A DNA stretch of 64,000 nucleotides from Mucilaginibacter empetricola (lineage in GTDB: Bacteria > Bacteroidota > Bacteroidia > Sphingobacteriales > Sphingobacteriaceae), in the NCBI RefSeq assembly GCF_024808665.1, contig NZ_JANUBZ010000003.1:62001-126000 (forward strand), written 5' to 3'. The translations under genes and the position numbers were made by a program. Under the pieces are notes generated by a model, which saw nothing but the letters and a program-made list of their open reading frames with translations, searched no databases and was not told where the DNA came from. Positions 34,753-44,174 of this stretch are shown piece after piece. Each line of letters begins with the position of its first letter. Within the stretch, counting starts at the first letter, position 1.

Positions 34753-35512
34753 TAAAGCTGTCAAATCTCTTAAAAATCAACTTTGGTTTTTGGGGCCGTC
34801 TGGCGCTGTAAACAGAAAGCGGTTAAAACAAATTGAAAATATTTATGAAGGCAAAAGATGTTTTATTATGGGTAATGGGCCCAGTCTTTTGAAAAATAAT
34901 TTGAGCCTTTTAAATAACGAAATAACTATAGCCAGTAATGCGCAATATTTAATATGGAAGGAAAGGGACTTTATCCCTAAATTTCTTACTGTAGAAGACA
35001 GGTTGGTTGCCGAAGATCGTGGAAGGGAAATTGATAAAATTGAAAATGTAACTAAGATCTTTCCTAAGGATTTGTCGTATGCGATCAGTTACACTTCTAA
35101 TACTATTTACATAGATTTTTTGCGCAATTATCAAAATTTTCCTAAATTTAGTGAGAACTTCTCAAATAAAGTTTATTGGGGAGGCACAGTAAGCTATTTA
35201 AATATGCAACTGGCCTATTACCTTGGGTGCCGGGAAATTTACATGATAGGTTTTGACCATTCGTATAAAGTTCCTGAGAAAATGAATAATACGGTTATCA
35301 CCTCAGAAACCGAGGATGTAAATCATATACACCCTGATTACTTTGGAAAAGGTTACAGATGGCACGACCCTAATGTAGAGCGCATGGAAACTGCCTACGA
35401 AGAAGCAAAGAGATTTTTTGAGCTTAAAGGAGTGAAAATTTTTAATGCTACCGTAGGTGGTCAGCTGGAAGTTTTTGAAAGGGTACAATACGATACACTT
35501 TTTAATAATTAA
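34739..35512 (+). CDS. DUF115 / MptE-like protein, candidate CMP-sugar transferase
   Basis: The 257-residue soluble protein has a GKRCFIMGNGPSLLKN motif near residues 34-50, an SNAQYLIW segment, TVEDRLVAEDRGREI, and a late GCREIYMIGFDHSY strand-loop. This arrangement resembles DUF115 (6-hydroxymethylpterin pyrophosphokinase MptE-like) and, in the GNGPSL and IYxxGxD motifs, the GT42 sialyltransferases such as Cst-II, where GNGPSL binds the CMP donor. In a locus that encodes a CMP-sugar synthetase, a CMP-sugar transferase is a reasonable hypothesis. The start overlaps the polymerase by 14 nt. Confidence 0.6.
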   Translation: MERVNKAVKSLKNQLWFLGPSGAVNRKRLKQIENIYEGKRCFIMGNGPSLLKNNLSLLNNEITIASNAQYLIWKERDFIPKFLTVEDRLVAEDRGREIDKIENVTKIFPKDLSYAISYTSNTIYIDFLRNYQNFPKFSENFSNKVYWGGTVSYLNMQLAYYLGCREIYMIGFDHSYKVPEKMNNTVITSETEDVNHIHPDYFGKGYRWHDPNVERMETAYEEAKRFFELKGVKIFNATVGGQLEVFERVQYDTLFNN

Positions 35513-35524
35513 TATTATTCGGTA

Positions 35525-36478
35525 ATGAGCAAATCTTTAGGGATCATAGGTTGCGGTGCTGTTACACAAAATCAATACTTAAAAGCACTGGGTATGTATC
35601 ATGACATAGCAGTGAAATATGTTTTTGATATAAACCAGGAGCTTGCACATGTAATGGCCGCCCAATTTGGCGCCAACGTAGTTACAAAGGAAGAATTGTT
35701 ATCAAATAGCGATATTGTAGTTATTGCTACACCACCTTCAACTCACTTTCAGTTAATTAATGAGGCGCTGAAAAAAGGCAATAAAGTAATTTGCGAAAAG
35801 CCTTTTGTAGGCAGCGTAGCCGATTGCAAGGAGTTAATAAAAGTAGCAGCAGCCCGGGAAGCGGAGTTATACGTTGCGCATTTTCGGCGCACTTTTCCGT
35901 CAGTGCAACTGGCGCAATCTATTATAAAAAGTAAAATATTAGGAAACGTACTGGGTATAGAAGTATATGAAGGTGGCCGCTTTTCGTGGCAAACACAATC
36001 GGGCTATGTTTATAAAGATCCGTATGGGGGGGTGTTATTTGATACCGGATCGCATACTATTGATATGGCCTTATTTATGGCAAATATTGATACCGGTGAA
36101 TTTGAGCCCGAGGTAATTTCAATAACCAAAGATAAATCAGAGCCTTCGCATGAAATTGCTGCCGAGCTAAAATTGAAATCCTCAGCATATGATATCAACC
36201 TGAAAGTAAAATTGAGCAGAAAGCTTTTACTTTCAAACAAAGTGAAAATTATTTGTGAAAATGGTTACATGGATATACCGGCTGGTATGGCAAATTATGT
36301 CCGCATTGGTAGTAAATTATCTTCAACTGTGGTTTATTCTGACACGAAGTACGACGACTTGATGGACTGTTTTGCTATTCAGTTTAACGATATGTTTTAT
36401 GATAAGCCTGAATCAATTTTTTCTGCCGGGAGATTCCTTAACCTGACAAAAATATTAGAAGTTATTGCCAATAAATAA
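35525..36478 (+). CDS. Gfo/Idh/MocA family NAD(P)-dependent oxidoreductase
   Basis: The 317-residue protein has the N-terminal Rossmann domain (LGIIGCGAVTQNQYL, VVIATPPSTHFQLI), the diagnostic CEKPFVGS motif carrying the catalytic Lys, and a C-terminal alpha/beta domain with GGVLFDTGSHTIDMALF containing the conserved Asp and His. In polysaccharide loci such enzymes oxidise or reduce sugar nucleotides, for example WbpB on UDP-GlcNAcA made by a WbpA-like dehydrogenase. A WbpA-like enzyme is present at 21129, but WbpE and WbpD partners are not seen, so the exact step is open. It is followed by an epimerase-family gene after 9 nt. Confidence 0.85.
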   Translation: MSKSLGIIGCGAVTQNQYLKALGMYHDIAVKYVFDINQELAHVMAAQFGANVVTKEELLSNSDIVVIATPPSTHFQLINEALKKGNKVICEKPFVGSVADCKELIKVAAAREAELYVAHFRRTFPSVQLAQSIIKSKILGNVLGIEVYEGGRFSWQTQSGYVYKDPYGGVLFDTGSHTIDMALFMANIDTGEFEPEVISITKDKSEPSHEIAAELKLKSSAYDINLKVKLSRKLLLSNKVKIICENGYMDIPAGMANYVRIGSKLSSTVVYSDTKYDDLMDCFAIQFNDMFYDKPESIFSAGRFLNLTKILEVIANK

Positions 36479-36487
36479 ATACAAAGT

Positions 36488-37573
36488 ATGTCAAACAAAA
36501 AAGTAGTGATTATTGGTGCAGCCGGATATGTGGGAATGGAATTAGTGACACAATTGCAACCATTATCAGGTCAGTATGATTTATATGCTTTTACCCGTGA
36601 TAACGGAAGCTTTTTGCTCGAAGGAAAAAAAATTACACACCTAACTGCTAGTGACGTTGCTGCGCATGCACCTTTTGATGTCATCGTAAATTTAGCTTAC
36701 CCCACTACTGCAAAGCCAACTTCATTTCCTGAAGTTAATAAAGGTATCTTAAAAACTATCAGAAGCTTAGCAGGCTCTGGTTCAAAAATAATACACGTAA
36801 GTACGCAGGCTGTATTTGGGTTTGGGATGGATAAAGAAGTAACAGCCGGGTTTTTAAAAAACCGGAGAGATTTCCCATATATCGAGGCAAAGCTTTCGAT
36901 GGAAAACAGCATAAAAAATGAATTTCCTGAAAATGATCTTTTAATTATCAGGTTAGGTAATGTTTGGGGCCCGGGTTCTGGCACATGGACCGGCGCATTG
37001 GCCAATAAATTGTTATTTGGGCAATATGTTGCTACTGAAGGGAAAGACGGTTATTCAAATATTACCGATGTAAAAAACGTTGCATCATACATTATACATC
37101 TTATACAAAAAGATAATCTTAAAGGGAAACATATATATCACCTGGCCGAATTTAGTGACGTTCGTTGGTCGCGGATTATTAAATTGATGGCTACAGAGCT
37201 TAATGTTGAACCCGTTTACGCCAGGGTATCAACCAACTATCCGTTAACTTTAAAGGACGATGTAACAAAGGTTCTGAAATTTCCATCAGTAGGAAATGTT
37301 TACCGCGAATTGGTTTGGGGTCGTATAAGCGGATCATATTTAAGGAGTTTAATACGGTTTTTAGGAGCCAGCAAATTTCAAAAAATAAAAAAGACAGAAA
37401 CGCGGCCCTTGCCTGAGACACAGGTACTAAGTAAAGGCGAACTTACACATTTGGATGTGTTGAGTTCTGATAAGCAATTTAAAAGCATTTTGGAGGAAGA
37501 CTGGAAACCGGCAGTTGACTTTGAACAATCATGGCAAATTGTAAAAAACTGGATGAAGGATGTTGGCTATTAA
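36488..37573 (+). CDS. NAD-dependent epimerase/dehydratase family protein
   Basis: The 361-residue extended SDR opens with VVIIGAAGYVGMELV (TGxxGxxG-like, with GAAGYVG), then VIVNLAYPTT, the Ser region HVSTQAVFGFG, and YIEAKLSMENS in the place of the YxxxK pair. IRLGNVWGPGSGTW is the usual RxxNVYGP element. The last 70 residues extend beyond the typical domain. It could be an epimerase, 4,6-dehydratase or reductase on a sugar nucleotide. It follows the Gfo/Idh gene closely and probably acts in the same branch. Confidence 0.8.
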   Translation: MSNKKVVIIGAAGYVGMELVTQLQPLSGQYDLYAFTRDNGSFLLEGKKITHLTASDVAAHAPFDVIVNLAYPTTAKPTSFPEVNKGILKTIRSLAGSGSKIIHVSTQAVFGFGMDKEVTAGFLKNRRDFPYIEAKLSMENSIKNEFPENDLLIIRLGNVWGPGSGTWTGALANKLLFGQYVATEGKDGYSNITDVKNVASYIIHLIQKDNLKGKHIYHLAEFSDVRWSRIIKLMATELNVEPVYARVSTNYPLTLKDDVTKVLKFPSVGNVYRELVWGRISGSYLRSLIRFLGASKFQKIKKTETRPLPETQVLSKGELTHLDVLSSDKQFKSILEEDWKPAVDFEQSWQIVKNWMKDVGY

Positions 37574-37582
37574 TTGAAAATT

Positions 37583-38491
37583 ATGATCGATGTATTTATT
37601 TGTACATATAACCCTGATCCAGCGTACCTGAAACGAACGGTTGACGGTATATTATCGCAGGATCTGAGTAAAGAGAGTTTCAATTTTACCATCATCGACA
37701 ATAACAGTAAATCGCCTGTAGACGGGATTGATTTTGTAAAAGAGCTGGGAATTAGCGTAGTAGTCGAAAAAAAGCAAGGGCTTACTGCGGCCAGGGGTTG
37801 TGCTGCATCTATTGCCCAGGGAGAGATCCTGGTTTTTGTTGATGATGATTTGGTTATCGAAAAAAATTATCTCAGTACTGTATTAAATGTTTTTAAAAAT
37901 GATAAAATAGGCATTGTAAGCGGTGGCATATATCCCGAATACGCCCAACAGCCCAAGCCCTGGTTTTATCGCTTTGAAGGCATGCTGGCTATCAGAAAAC
38001 TTAATGCTGCGGATGAATTTCTGGAAAATAAGGACACCGTATTCAATGAGCTATTTCCGCTGGGTGCAGGTATGTGTATACGGGCTGAATTGCTAAAGGA
38101 GTATTATAATATACATTTAGCAACTGAGAGTTATATTGAGGGAAGAAAAGGCGACGAGCTTTCTTCATCAGAGGATTTGGATCTTGATTTTTATGCCATA
38201 TATAAGGGATACTCCATAGGAGTTTGTCCGGCCCTCAAATCAACCCATTTAATACCCGAAAGCAGGCTTAGTGTCGATTATTTGCGCCGCCTGGCTTTCT
38301 ACTCGTTAAAAAGCAATTATCAATTAAACGAAAAATGGCTGCCGGTATTTAATAAAAATGTATTTACATTTTTTAATCAGAATTCCATTAAGCTTTTTAT
38401 CCGGATGGTTTTACATAAAATATTAAGTTTTAAAAAATCCCACTATTTACGATACTGGCATTTCAGAAACTTATTAGAGTTAAAAAAATAA
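37583..38491 (+). CDS. family 2 glycosyltransferase
   Basis: The start is the ATG giving MIDVFICTYN; a TTG three codons earlier is possible. The protein of about 302 residues is a GT-A enzyme with FICTYNPDPAYLKRTVDGIL, FTIIDNNSKS, GLTAARGCAA and the DXD-type VFVDDDLVI. An ELSSSEDLDLDFYAIYKG segment lies in the acceptor-binding region. It is soluble or peripheral. It sits 9 nt after the epimerase gene and 22 nt before a similar GT2, in an assembly-line order typical of repeat-unit synthesis. Donor unknown. Confidence 0.85.
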   Translation: MIDVFICTYNPDPAYLKRTVDGILSQDLSKESFNFTIIDNNSKSPVDGIDFVKELGISVVVEKKQGLTAARGCAASIAQGEILVFVDDDLVIEKNYLSTVLNVFKNDKIGIVSGGIYPEYAQQPKPWFYRFEGMLAIRKLNAADEFLENKDTVFNELFPLGAGMCIRAELLKEYYNIHLATESYIEGRKGDELSSSEDLDLDFYAIYKGYSIGVCPALKSTHLIPESRLSVDYLRRLAFYSLKSNYQLNEKWLPVFNKNVFTFFNQNSIKLFIRMVLHKILSFKKSHYLRYWHFRNLLELKK

Positions 38492-38513
38492 GTGCTATTT
38501 AAATTTCAATATT

Positions 38514-39485
38514 ATGATTATTTCGGTTTGTATTTCGACGTTTAAAAGGCCTCAATATTTGTCAATTCTTTTAAAGGGGATTAATGAGCAGGAGCTTCCT
38601 GATAATTGCAAATTAAAAATTATAGTGGTTGATAATGATCCGGGCGGCAGTAGCAAATCTGTTGTTGATGAGGCATTATCATCCTTTGTTCATGAATTGG
38701 TATACGATATAGAAAGCAGGAGAGGAATTCCCTTTAGCAGGAATAAAGCCTTTAGCCTTGCCAACCCAAATTCTGAATTTGTGATTTTTGTTGATGATGA
38801 TGAATATCCTGAAAAAGATTGGATAAAGCAATTACTTGCCATGCAGCAGCAAACCAATGCTGATTTGGTTGAAGGTATAGTATTTCCCGAGCTTAATCCA
38901 AATACACCATCGTGGGTTATAAAGGGCAATTTCTTTTTATTGCCACACTATAATGCATTAAGCAATGGGCAGGAGTTACCCTTTGACGCAGTGATGACCA
39001 ATAATTTATTAGTAAAATACGAGCTGCTGAAGAAACTCGACGGGCCATTTAACGAAGAAATGGGATTAATTGGCTGTGATGATTCGGCATTAGGGATTAA
39101 TTTGCATAAAATTGGTTGTAAAATGGTTTTTACTAACACGGCAATTGTACATGAGCATATCCCCGAAGAAAGAACAACCTTTAAATGGATTATGCAGCGC
39201 GGTTACAGAACAGCAAATACCATTTGGCTGCTAAACCCCGACAAGAATTTTTTGGGCATGATAAAGCTATTTGTAATTGGTTTACTAAGAGTTATACTTG
39301 GTATTATCTTACTTATACCTGTTTACATCATTTCCTTATTTGCAGGCATGCGTTATTTTTATAAGGTAATACGTATTATTGTGCGCGGAGTAGGAATTAT
39401 GGCCGGCATTATGGGCTTTCATTATGAAGAGTATAATGCTTCATATACCTTTAACAAAGCTACGGCTGCTGAGGCAAATGCTTAG
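38514..39485 (+). CDS. family 2 glycosyltransferase with C-terminal membrane helices
   Basis: The 323-residue protein has the GT2 start SVCISTFKRPQYLSILL, IIVVDNDPGGSS, RGIPFSRNKAFSLA and the donor-binding FVIFVDDDEYPEKDW. A GLIGCDDSALGINL stretch and IVHEHIPEERTTFKWI follow as the acceptor and catalytic-base region. Near the C-terminus there are one or two hydrophobic helices (VIGLLRVILGIILLIPVYII), so it is anchored in the inner membrane. It resembles the preceding GT2 in layout and both could be ancient duplicates. The sugar is not known. Confidence 0.85.
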   Translation: MIISVCISTFKRPQYLSILLKGINEQELPDNCKLKIIVVDNDPGGSSKSVVDEALSSFVHELVYDIESRRGIPFSRNKAFSLANPNSEFVIFVDDDEYPEKDWIKQLLAMQQQTNADLVEGIVFPELNPNTPSWVIKGNFFLLPHYNALSNGQELPFDAVMTNNLLVKYELLKKLDGPFNEEMGLIGCDDSALGINLHKIGCKMVFTNTAIVHEHIPEERTTFKWIMQRGYRTANTIWLLNPDKNFLGMIKLFVIGLLRVILGIILLIPVYIISLFAGMRYFYKVIRIIVRGVGIMAGIMGFHYEEYNASYTFNKATAAEANA

Positions 39486-39594
39486 TTTTTACCTAAAGGC
39501 TGATATTAAGGCAGATGCGTTTTTAATTAAAAAGACATTTTAGTAAACCTTATTCTGTTTTTAAAGTTTAAGCTAATATTAAATCAATAAATTA

Positions 39595-40710
39595 ATGAAA
39601 ACAATACCCCGTTTCGCAGCAGGATTCCTGCTCTCAGTTTTCTTGATATTTTTATCAACAAAATCATTTAGCCAGCCAACTGGTAAGGTTCAGGTAGGAG
39701 CATATTATTTTAACGGATGGACATCCTATCCCGATCCACACATAGTAAACACGGCTCTCACTACAAATTACCCCGAAAGGCAATCAAAATGGGGATGGAT
39801 TACAAGTACCCCCGACATTATGAGACAGCAAATAGATCTGGCTGCAGATGCTGGCCTATCTTTTTTTAGCTTTTGCTGGTACTATAGAAACGCAAAGACA
39901 TTCGCTATCGGCGATCCTTTTAACCAGGCTGTTAATCTATTCATGAGCGCCCCTAACAGCAATCGGTTGAAATTTAACGTGATGGTTGCCAATCATCAGG
40001 GCTTTATTATTGGCCCGGATGAGTGGAGTACTGTGGTACCCGCCTGGATTCAGTTATTCAAAAATCCAAACTATCTGCAAGTAAATGGAAAACCATATAT
40101 CGTATTCTTTAGTGTTGCTACATTACTTCAAAAATTTGGCTCGCCCGAGGCAGTAAAAAAAGCACTGGGTGAGTTAAGGGCGGCCGCTATACAGGCAGGC
40201 TTAAATGGCGTTAGTGTTGGCGCATGTGTTCCGCCTAATGCTGATGATTTGAAAAAAGCAGAGGCTTGTGGCTTTGACATTTTTACAGCGTACAATTATC
40301 ATGAAATTGGATTTAAGCCTAAACCACAAGTACCTAACTCGCCGGCATATCCAACCCGGGCTATACCGGTAACCAGTCTTCTTAATTCTGACACACTGGC
40401 ATGGAACAGGATTGTGCAACTTTCGCATAAGCCATATGTACCTGCAGCAACATTAAGTTTTGATCCACGTCCATGGGCCGATAATGAAAATCACTATGAC
40501 ACTGCACCTTATTATGTTGGATATTCGCCAAAAACGGCATTTGCCACAGTCAGAAATTTAGTGAATTGGCTAAATCAGCATCCGGACAAAGCAACGGCCG
40601 AACGAATTGGGGTAGTATATGCCTGGAATGAATATGGTGAAGGTGCCTGGCTCACCCCATCGGCAGTAATGAACCCTTTAGACGGAGTAAAAAAAGCAAT
40701 TCTAAAATAG
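39595..40710 (+). CDS. secreted GH99-like (WbsX-type) glycoside hydrolase
   Basis: The 371-residue protein has a cleavable signal peptide (FLLSVFLIFLSTKSFSQ) and then VGAYYFNGW, the opening of the GH99-like/WbsX domain. Further features are SWGW-like KWGWIT, AGLSFFSFCWYYRN, a barrel strand with PYIVFFSV, and the late Tyr-Ala-Trp-Asn-Glu segment (VVYAWNEYGEGAWLTP) that places an acidic residue at the barrel end. GH99 enzymes are endo-acting on alpha-mannosides. WbsX-like proteins occur in O-antigen loci, usually cytoplasmic; this one appears exported, so it may cut or remodel the finished polymer. Substrate not predictable. Confidence 0.75.
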   Translation: MKTIPRFAAGFLLSVFLIFLSTKSFSQPTGKVQVGAYYFNGWTSYPDPHIVNTALTTNYPERQSKWGWITSTPDIMRQQIDLAADAGLSFFSFCWYYRNAKTFAIGDPFNQAVNLFMSAPNSNRLKFNVMVANHQGFIIGPDEWSTVVPAWIQLFKNPNYLQVNGKPYIVFFSVATLLQKFGSPEAVKKALGELRAAAIQAGLNGVSVGACVPPNADDLKKAEACGFDIFTAYNYHEIGFKPKPQVPNSPAYPTRAIPVTSLLNSDTLAWNRIVQLSHKPYVPAATLSFDPRPWADNENHYDTAPYYVGYSPKTAFATVRNLVNWLNQHPDKATAERIGVVYAWNEYGEGAWLTPSAVMNPLDGVKKAILK

Positions 40711-40749
40711 ATAGTCTATTTTTAGAACAAAATGTAAGTTTTGAATTAT

Positions 40750-41838
40750 ATGCGTATTTTAATGATTGCGAGACAAACTTTGTACACATCGCCAGGTGGC
40801 GACAGTGTACAAGTTGACTCAACAGCAAAGTATTTAAGAGATCTGGGTGTAACTGTAGATATTAAACTTTCTAATGAGAAGATTGATTATAGTGATTATC
40901 AATTAATACATTTTTTTAATATCATAAGGCCCGATGACATATTACCGCATATTTCAAAAACGACCCTACCTTTTGTAGTATCAACAATTTTTGTTGACTA
41001 CAGCGAATATGAAAAGAAAAACAGGCAGGGGCTGCTTAAAGTTATCACCACTATTTGTAGTGCAGATAAGCTTGAGTATTTAAAGGCCATAGCCAGGTAT
41101 GTGAAAAATGGCGATAAAATAAATTCAGGTTATTATATTTTGCACGGGCACAAAAATTCAATAAAGCATATTGCTAAAAAAGCGCAAATGCTTTTGCCTA
41201 ATTCACATAGCGAATACAATCGTTTTGTGAAAAGCTATCAGTATAAGGCATCTTATAGAAAGGTGCCTTATGCTGTAGATAAAAAAATATTCAGAGATAA
41301 TGTAGTGCCTAATGATGAGTTCAAAAACCACATACTTTGTGTGGGTAGGATAGAAGGGCGTAAAAACCAATTGAACCTGATTAAAGCTTTGGTAAATACC
41401 GAATACGAGTTAACCATCATAGGTAAGCCATCGCCTAACCACATGGCTTATTTTGAAGAATGCCAAAAAACAATTGCCAATGCAAATAATGTTCGCATTA
41501 TCGAACATTTAGATCATAGCGAATTGGCTGCAATATATAAAGCTGCCAAAGTACATGTGTTGCCGAGTTGGTTTGAAACTACTGGTCTGAGTTCATTGGA
41601 AGCTATTGCGATGGATTGCAATATTGTAGTAACCAAAAAAGGTGATACAGTTGAATATTTTGAAGATATGGCATATTATTGTGAGCCGGATTGTATCGAA
41701 TCTATCAGAAACGCCGTAAAAGATGCCTATAACAATCCGGTTAATTTGAAATTGAAAGAAAGGTTATTAACGGAATATATATGGGAAAGGGCCGCAGAAG
41801 AAACATTAGAGGCCTATAAAATGGTATTATGCGAATAG
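40750..41838 (+). CDS. glycosyltransferase family 4 (GT-B)
   Basis: The ATG at 40750 (MRILMIARQTLYTSPGGDSV) is used; a TTG three codons earlier is also open. The protein of about 362 residues is a GT-B enzyme: the N-terminal acceptor domain has the GGDSVQVDSTAKYL helix, and the donor domain has ILCVGRIEGRKNQLNLI, a VRIIEHLDHSEL segment, and the E-x7-E motif region PSWFETTGLSSLEAIAMDC. It lacks membrane helices. The 3' end overlaps the next glycosyltransferase by 10 nt, so they are coupled. Confidence 0.87.
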   Translation: MRILMIARQTLYTSPGGDSVQVDSTAKYLRDLGVTVDIKLSNEKIDYSDYQLIHFFNIIRPDDILPHISKTTLPFVVSTIFVDYSEYEKKNRQGLLKVITTICSADKLEYLKAIARYVKNGDKINSGYYILHGHKNSIKHIAKKAQMLLPNSHSEYNRFVKSYQYKASYRKVPYAVDKKIFRDNVVPNDEFKNHILCVGRIEGRKNQLNLIKALVNTEYELTIIGKPSPNHMAYFEECQKTIANANNVRIIEHLDHSELAAIYKAAKVHVLPSWFETTGLSSLEAIAMDCNIVVTKKGDTVEYFEDMAYYCEPDCIESIRNAVKDAYNNPVNLKLKERLLTEYIWERAAEETLEAYKMVLCE

Positions 41839-42935
41839 CTATACTTGGCACCAGGGGTATTCCTAATCATTATGGCGGGTTTGAGCAATGCGCAGAATAT
41901 TTAGCATTGGGCTTTGTTAATATGGGGTTTAAGGTAGTAGTGTATAATTCGCACAATCATCCTTATAAAGAAAGTACCTGGGAGGGAATAGAAATTTCAC
42001 ATCGTTATGATCCTGAATTTAAATGGGGTACCGCAGGGCAATTTATTTATGACCTAAACTGCATCCTGGATTTACGTAAAAGAGATATAGATGTGGTATT
42101 ACAACTTGGCTATACCAGCAGTTCAGTTTGGGGATGGTTACTTCCCCGCAAAAGAATGGTTGTTACCACAAATATGGATGGGTTGGAGTGGAAACGATCT
42201 AAATACTCAAATCTGGTTAAAAAATTCCTGCTATACGCCGAACGGCTTGCAGTTAAATATAGTGATCATTTGATAGCCGACTCAATAGGCATACGGGATT
42301 ATTTGAAAGAAAAGTACAACAAAACCTCCATATTTATCCCTTACGGAGCTAATTTGTTTCAAAATCCAAATCAAAGCCTATTACAGGAATATCAGCTTCT
42401 CCCTTACCAATACAATATGTTAATAGCTCGTTTGGAGCCTGAAAATAGTATTGAGGTTATTTTAGACGGAGTTGTGCTGTCAAATAGCCAGCAGCCATTT
42501 TTGGTTATAGGAGGTCATCAAACAAAATTCGGAGAGTATTTGAAATCCAAATTTTCCGGATATGAAAATATTAAATTTATAGGAGGCATTTACGATATTG
42601 ACCGACTTAATAATTTACGATATTACTCAAACTTATACTTTCATGGCCATACCGTAGGCGGTACAAATCCATCGTTATTGGAGGCAATGGCTTCAAATAG
42701 TTTAATATGTGCTAATGATAATCCATTTAATGGGTATATTCTGGGGGGCGATGCATTGTATTTTTTAACCGCGCAGGATGTGGCAAATCATATTATAAAA
42801 ATTGATAAAACGGATCCGAGTAATGACCGCTTTTTGAAAAATAACAGGCAAAAAATCAGAGATATTTATAGTTGGGACAAAATTATAAATGAATATGCAG
42901 ATCATTTAAAAGATATTTTACCAGATAGCTTGTAG
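41829..42935 (+). CDS. DUF1972-type glycosyltransferase family 4
   Basis: The 368-residue protein starts with the DUF1972 signature IAILGTRGIPNHYGGFEQ, followed by NMGFKVVVYNSHNHP, VLQLGYTSSSVWGWLLPR and TTNMDGLEWKRSKYS. The donor domain with LIARLEPENSIEVIL and GGTNPSLLEAMASNSLI follows. DUF1972 transferases include rhamnosyltransferases of the WchF/WsaF kind, so with dTDP-rhamnose genes downstream a rhamnosyltransferase role is reasonable but not proven. The start overlaps the previous gene by 10 nt. It is the last gene before the sugar-nucleotide block. Confidence 0.85.
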   Translation: MRIAILGTRGIPNHYGGFEQCAEYLALGFVNMGFKVVVYNSHNHPYKESTWEGIEISHRYDPEFKWGTAGQFIYDLNCILDLRKRDIDVVLQLGYTSSSVWGWLLPRKRMVVTTNMDGLEWKRSKYSNLVKKFLLYAERLAVKYSDHLIADSIGIRDYLKEKYNKTSIFIPYGANLFQNPNQSLLQEYQLLPYQYNMLIARLEPENSIEVILDGVVLSNSQQPFLVIGGHQTKFGEYLKSKFSGYENIKFIGGIYDIDRLNNLRYYSNLYFHGHTVGGTNPSLLEAMASNSLICANDNPFNGYILGGDALYFLTAQDVANHIIKIDKTDPSNDRFLKNNRQKIRDIYSWDKIINEYADHLKDILPDSL

Positions 42936-42959
42936 CTAAACAAATATGCCAATCGTATA

Positions 42960-42967
42960 TACCTTTG
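42960..42967 (+). promoter_or_regulatory. candidate -7 box (TACCTTTG) upstream of gmd
   Basis: TACCTTTG is identical to the rpsU -7 box and fits TAnnTTTG. It lies in the 114-nt gap before gmd, giving a leader near 75 nt. The closest TTG (42930-42932) is 27 nt upstream, too far for a standard -33 element. A sub-operon start at gmd is possible. Confidence 0.4.
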
Positions 42968-43049
42968 TATATAATCTTATAAATTACTTTTTAATTAGTT
43001 TAACGCCGATATTATATTATTTTGGCATTTTAAAAATCAATACTTACTT

Positions 43050-44168
43050 GTGAAAAAAAAGATTGCTTTAGTAACGGGGATTACCGGTCAGGATGGAGCT
43101 TATTTAACAGAATTACTATTATCAAAGGGTTACGAGGTTCATGGCATAAAACGCAGAAGCTCGCTTTTTAATACTGATCGAATTGATCATTTATACCAGG
43201 ATCCGCACGACGAAGACAAAAACATGATTTTGCATTATGGCGATTTGAGCGACTCGACCAATTTGATACGCATAATTCAACAGGTGCAGCCCGATGAGAT
43301 TTACAATCTTGGCGCAATGTCGCATGTTAAAGTAAGCTTCGATACACCTGAATATACCGCTAATGCCGATGGAATAGGCACGTTGAGAATTTTAGAAGCC
43401 GTTAGACTATTGGGTCTTACCAAAAAAACAAAAATATATCAGGCATCTACTTCAGAACTATACGGATTGGTACAAGCAGTGCCACAATCTGAAACTACGC
43501 CATTTTACCCGCGCTCTCCATATGCCGTGGCCAAGTTATATGCCTATTGGATAACGGTTAATTATCGCGAAGCATATGGCATGTACGCCTGCAATGGAAT
43601 TTTATTTAACCATGAGAGCCCTTTACGGGGAGAAACTTTTGTAACCCGCAAAATAACCAGAGCAACTGCAAAAATTGCCATGAATTTACAGGATAAACTA
43701 TATTTGGGCAATTTGGATGCCCAACGCGACTGGGGGCACGCAAAAGATTATGTAGAGGCTATGTATCTTATTTTGCAACAAGAAATTGCCGAAGATTATG
43801 TTATAGCCACTGGTGTAACTACACCTGTGAGAGAATTTGTAAGGTTAGCCTTTGCCGAAGTTGGAATTGAAATTGAATTTAAAGGTGAGGGTGTTGATGA
43901 AAAGGGATATGTGGTAAAATGTAATAACCTCGATTTTCAGGTGCAAATAGGGAAAGAAGTAGTGGCTGTTGACGAAAAATATTTCAGACCTACCGAAGTG
44001 GAGTTGTTAATTGGCGATCCCACCAAATCAAAAACAAAATTGGGATGGCAGCCTAAATATGATTTAAAAGGTTTGGTGAAAGAGATGGTTAATGCCGATG
44101 TTGATTTATTTAGAAGAGAGAAACTCTTAAAAGATTCAGGCTACTCTATTAAAAACCAGTTTGAGTAA
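43050..44168 (+). CDS. gmd: GDP-mannose 4,6-dehydratase (GTG start)
   Basis: The 372-residue extended SDR converts GDP-mannose to GDP-4-keto-6-deoxy-mannose, the first step to GDP-L-fucose. It starts at GTG with [18 protein letters not shown], then [18 protein letters not shown] (a Gmd hallmark), [24 protein letters not shown] with the catalytic Thr/Ser, and [14 protein letters not shown] with Tyr and Lys. The C-terminus has [20 protein letters not shown]. Length is normal. fcl follows almost directly, so the full GDP-fucose pathway from GDP-mannose is encoded here. Confidence 0.96.
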   Translation: MKKKIALVTGITGQDGAYLTELLLSKGYEVHGIKRRSSLFNTDRIDHLYQDPHDEDKNMILHYGDLSDSTNLIRIIQQVQPDEIYNLGAMSHVKVSFDTPEYTANADGIGTLRILEAVRLLGLTKKTKIYQASTSELYGLVQAVPQSETTPFYPRSPYAVAKLYAYWITVNYREAYGMYACNGILFNHESPLRGETFVTRKITRATAKIAMNLQDKLYLGNLDAQRDWGHAKDYVEAMYLILQQEIAEDYVIATGVTTPVREFVRLAFAEVGIEIEFKGEGVDEKGYVVKCNNLDFQVQIGKEVVAVDEKYFRPTEVELLIGDPTKSKTKLGWQPKYDLKGLVKEMVNADVDLFRREKLLKDSGYSIKNQFE

Positions 44169-44174
44169 CAGGTG

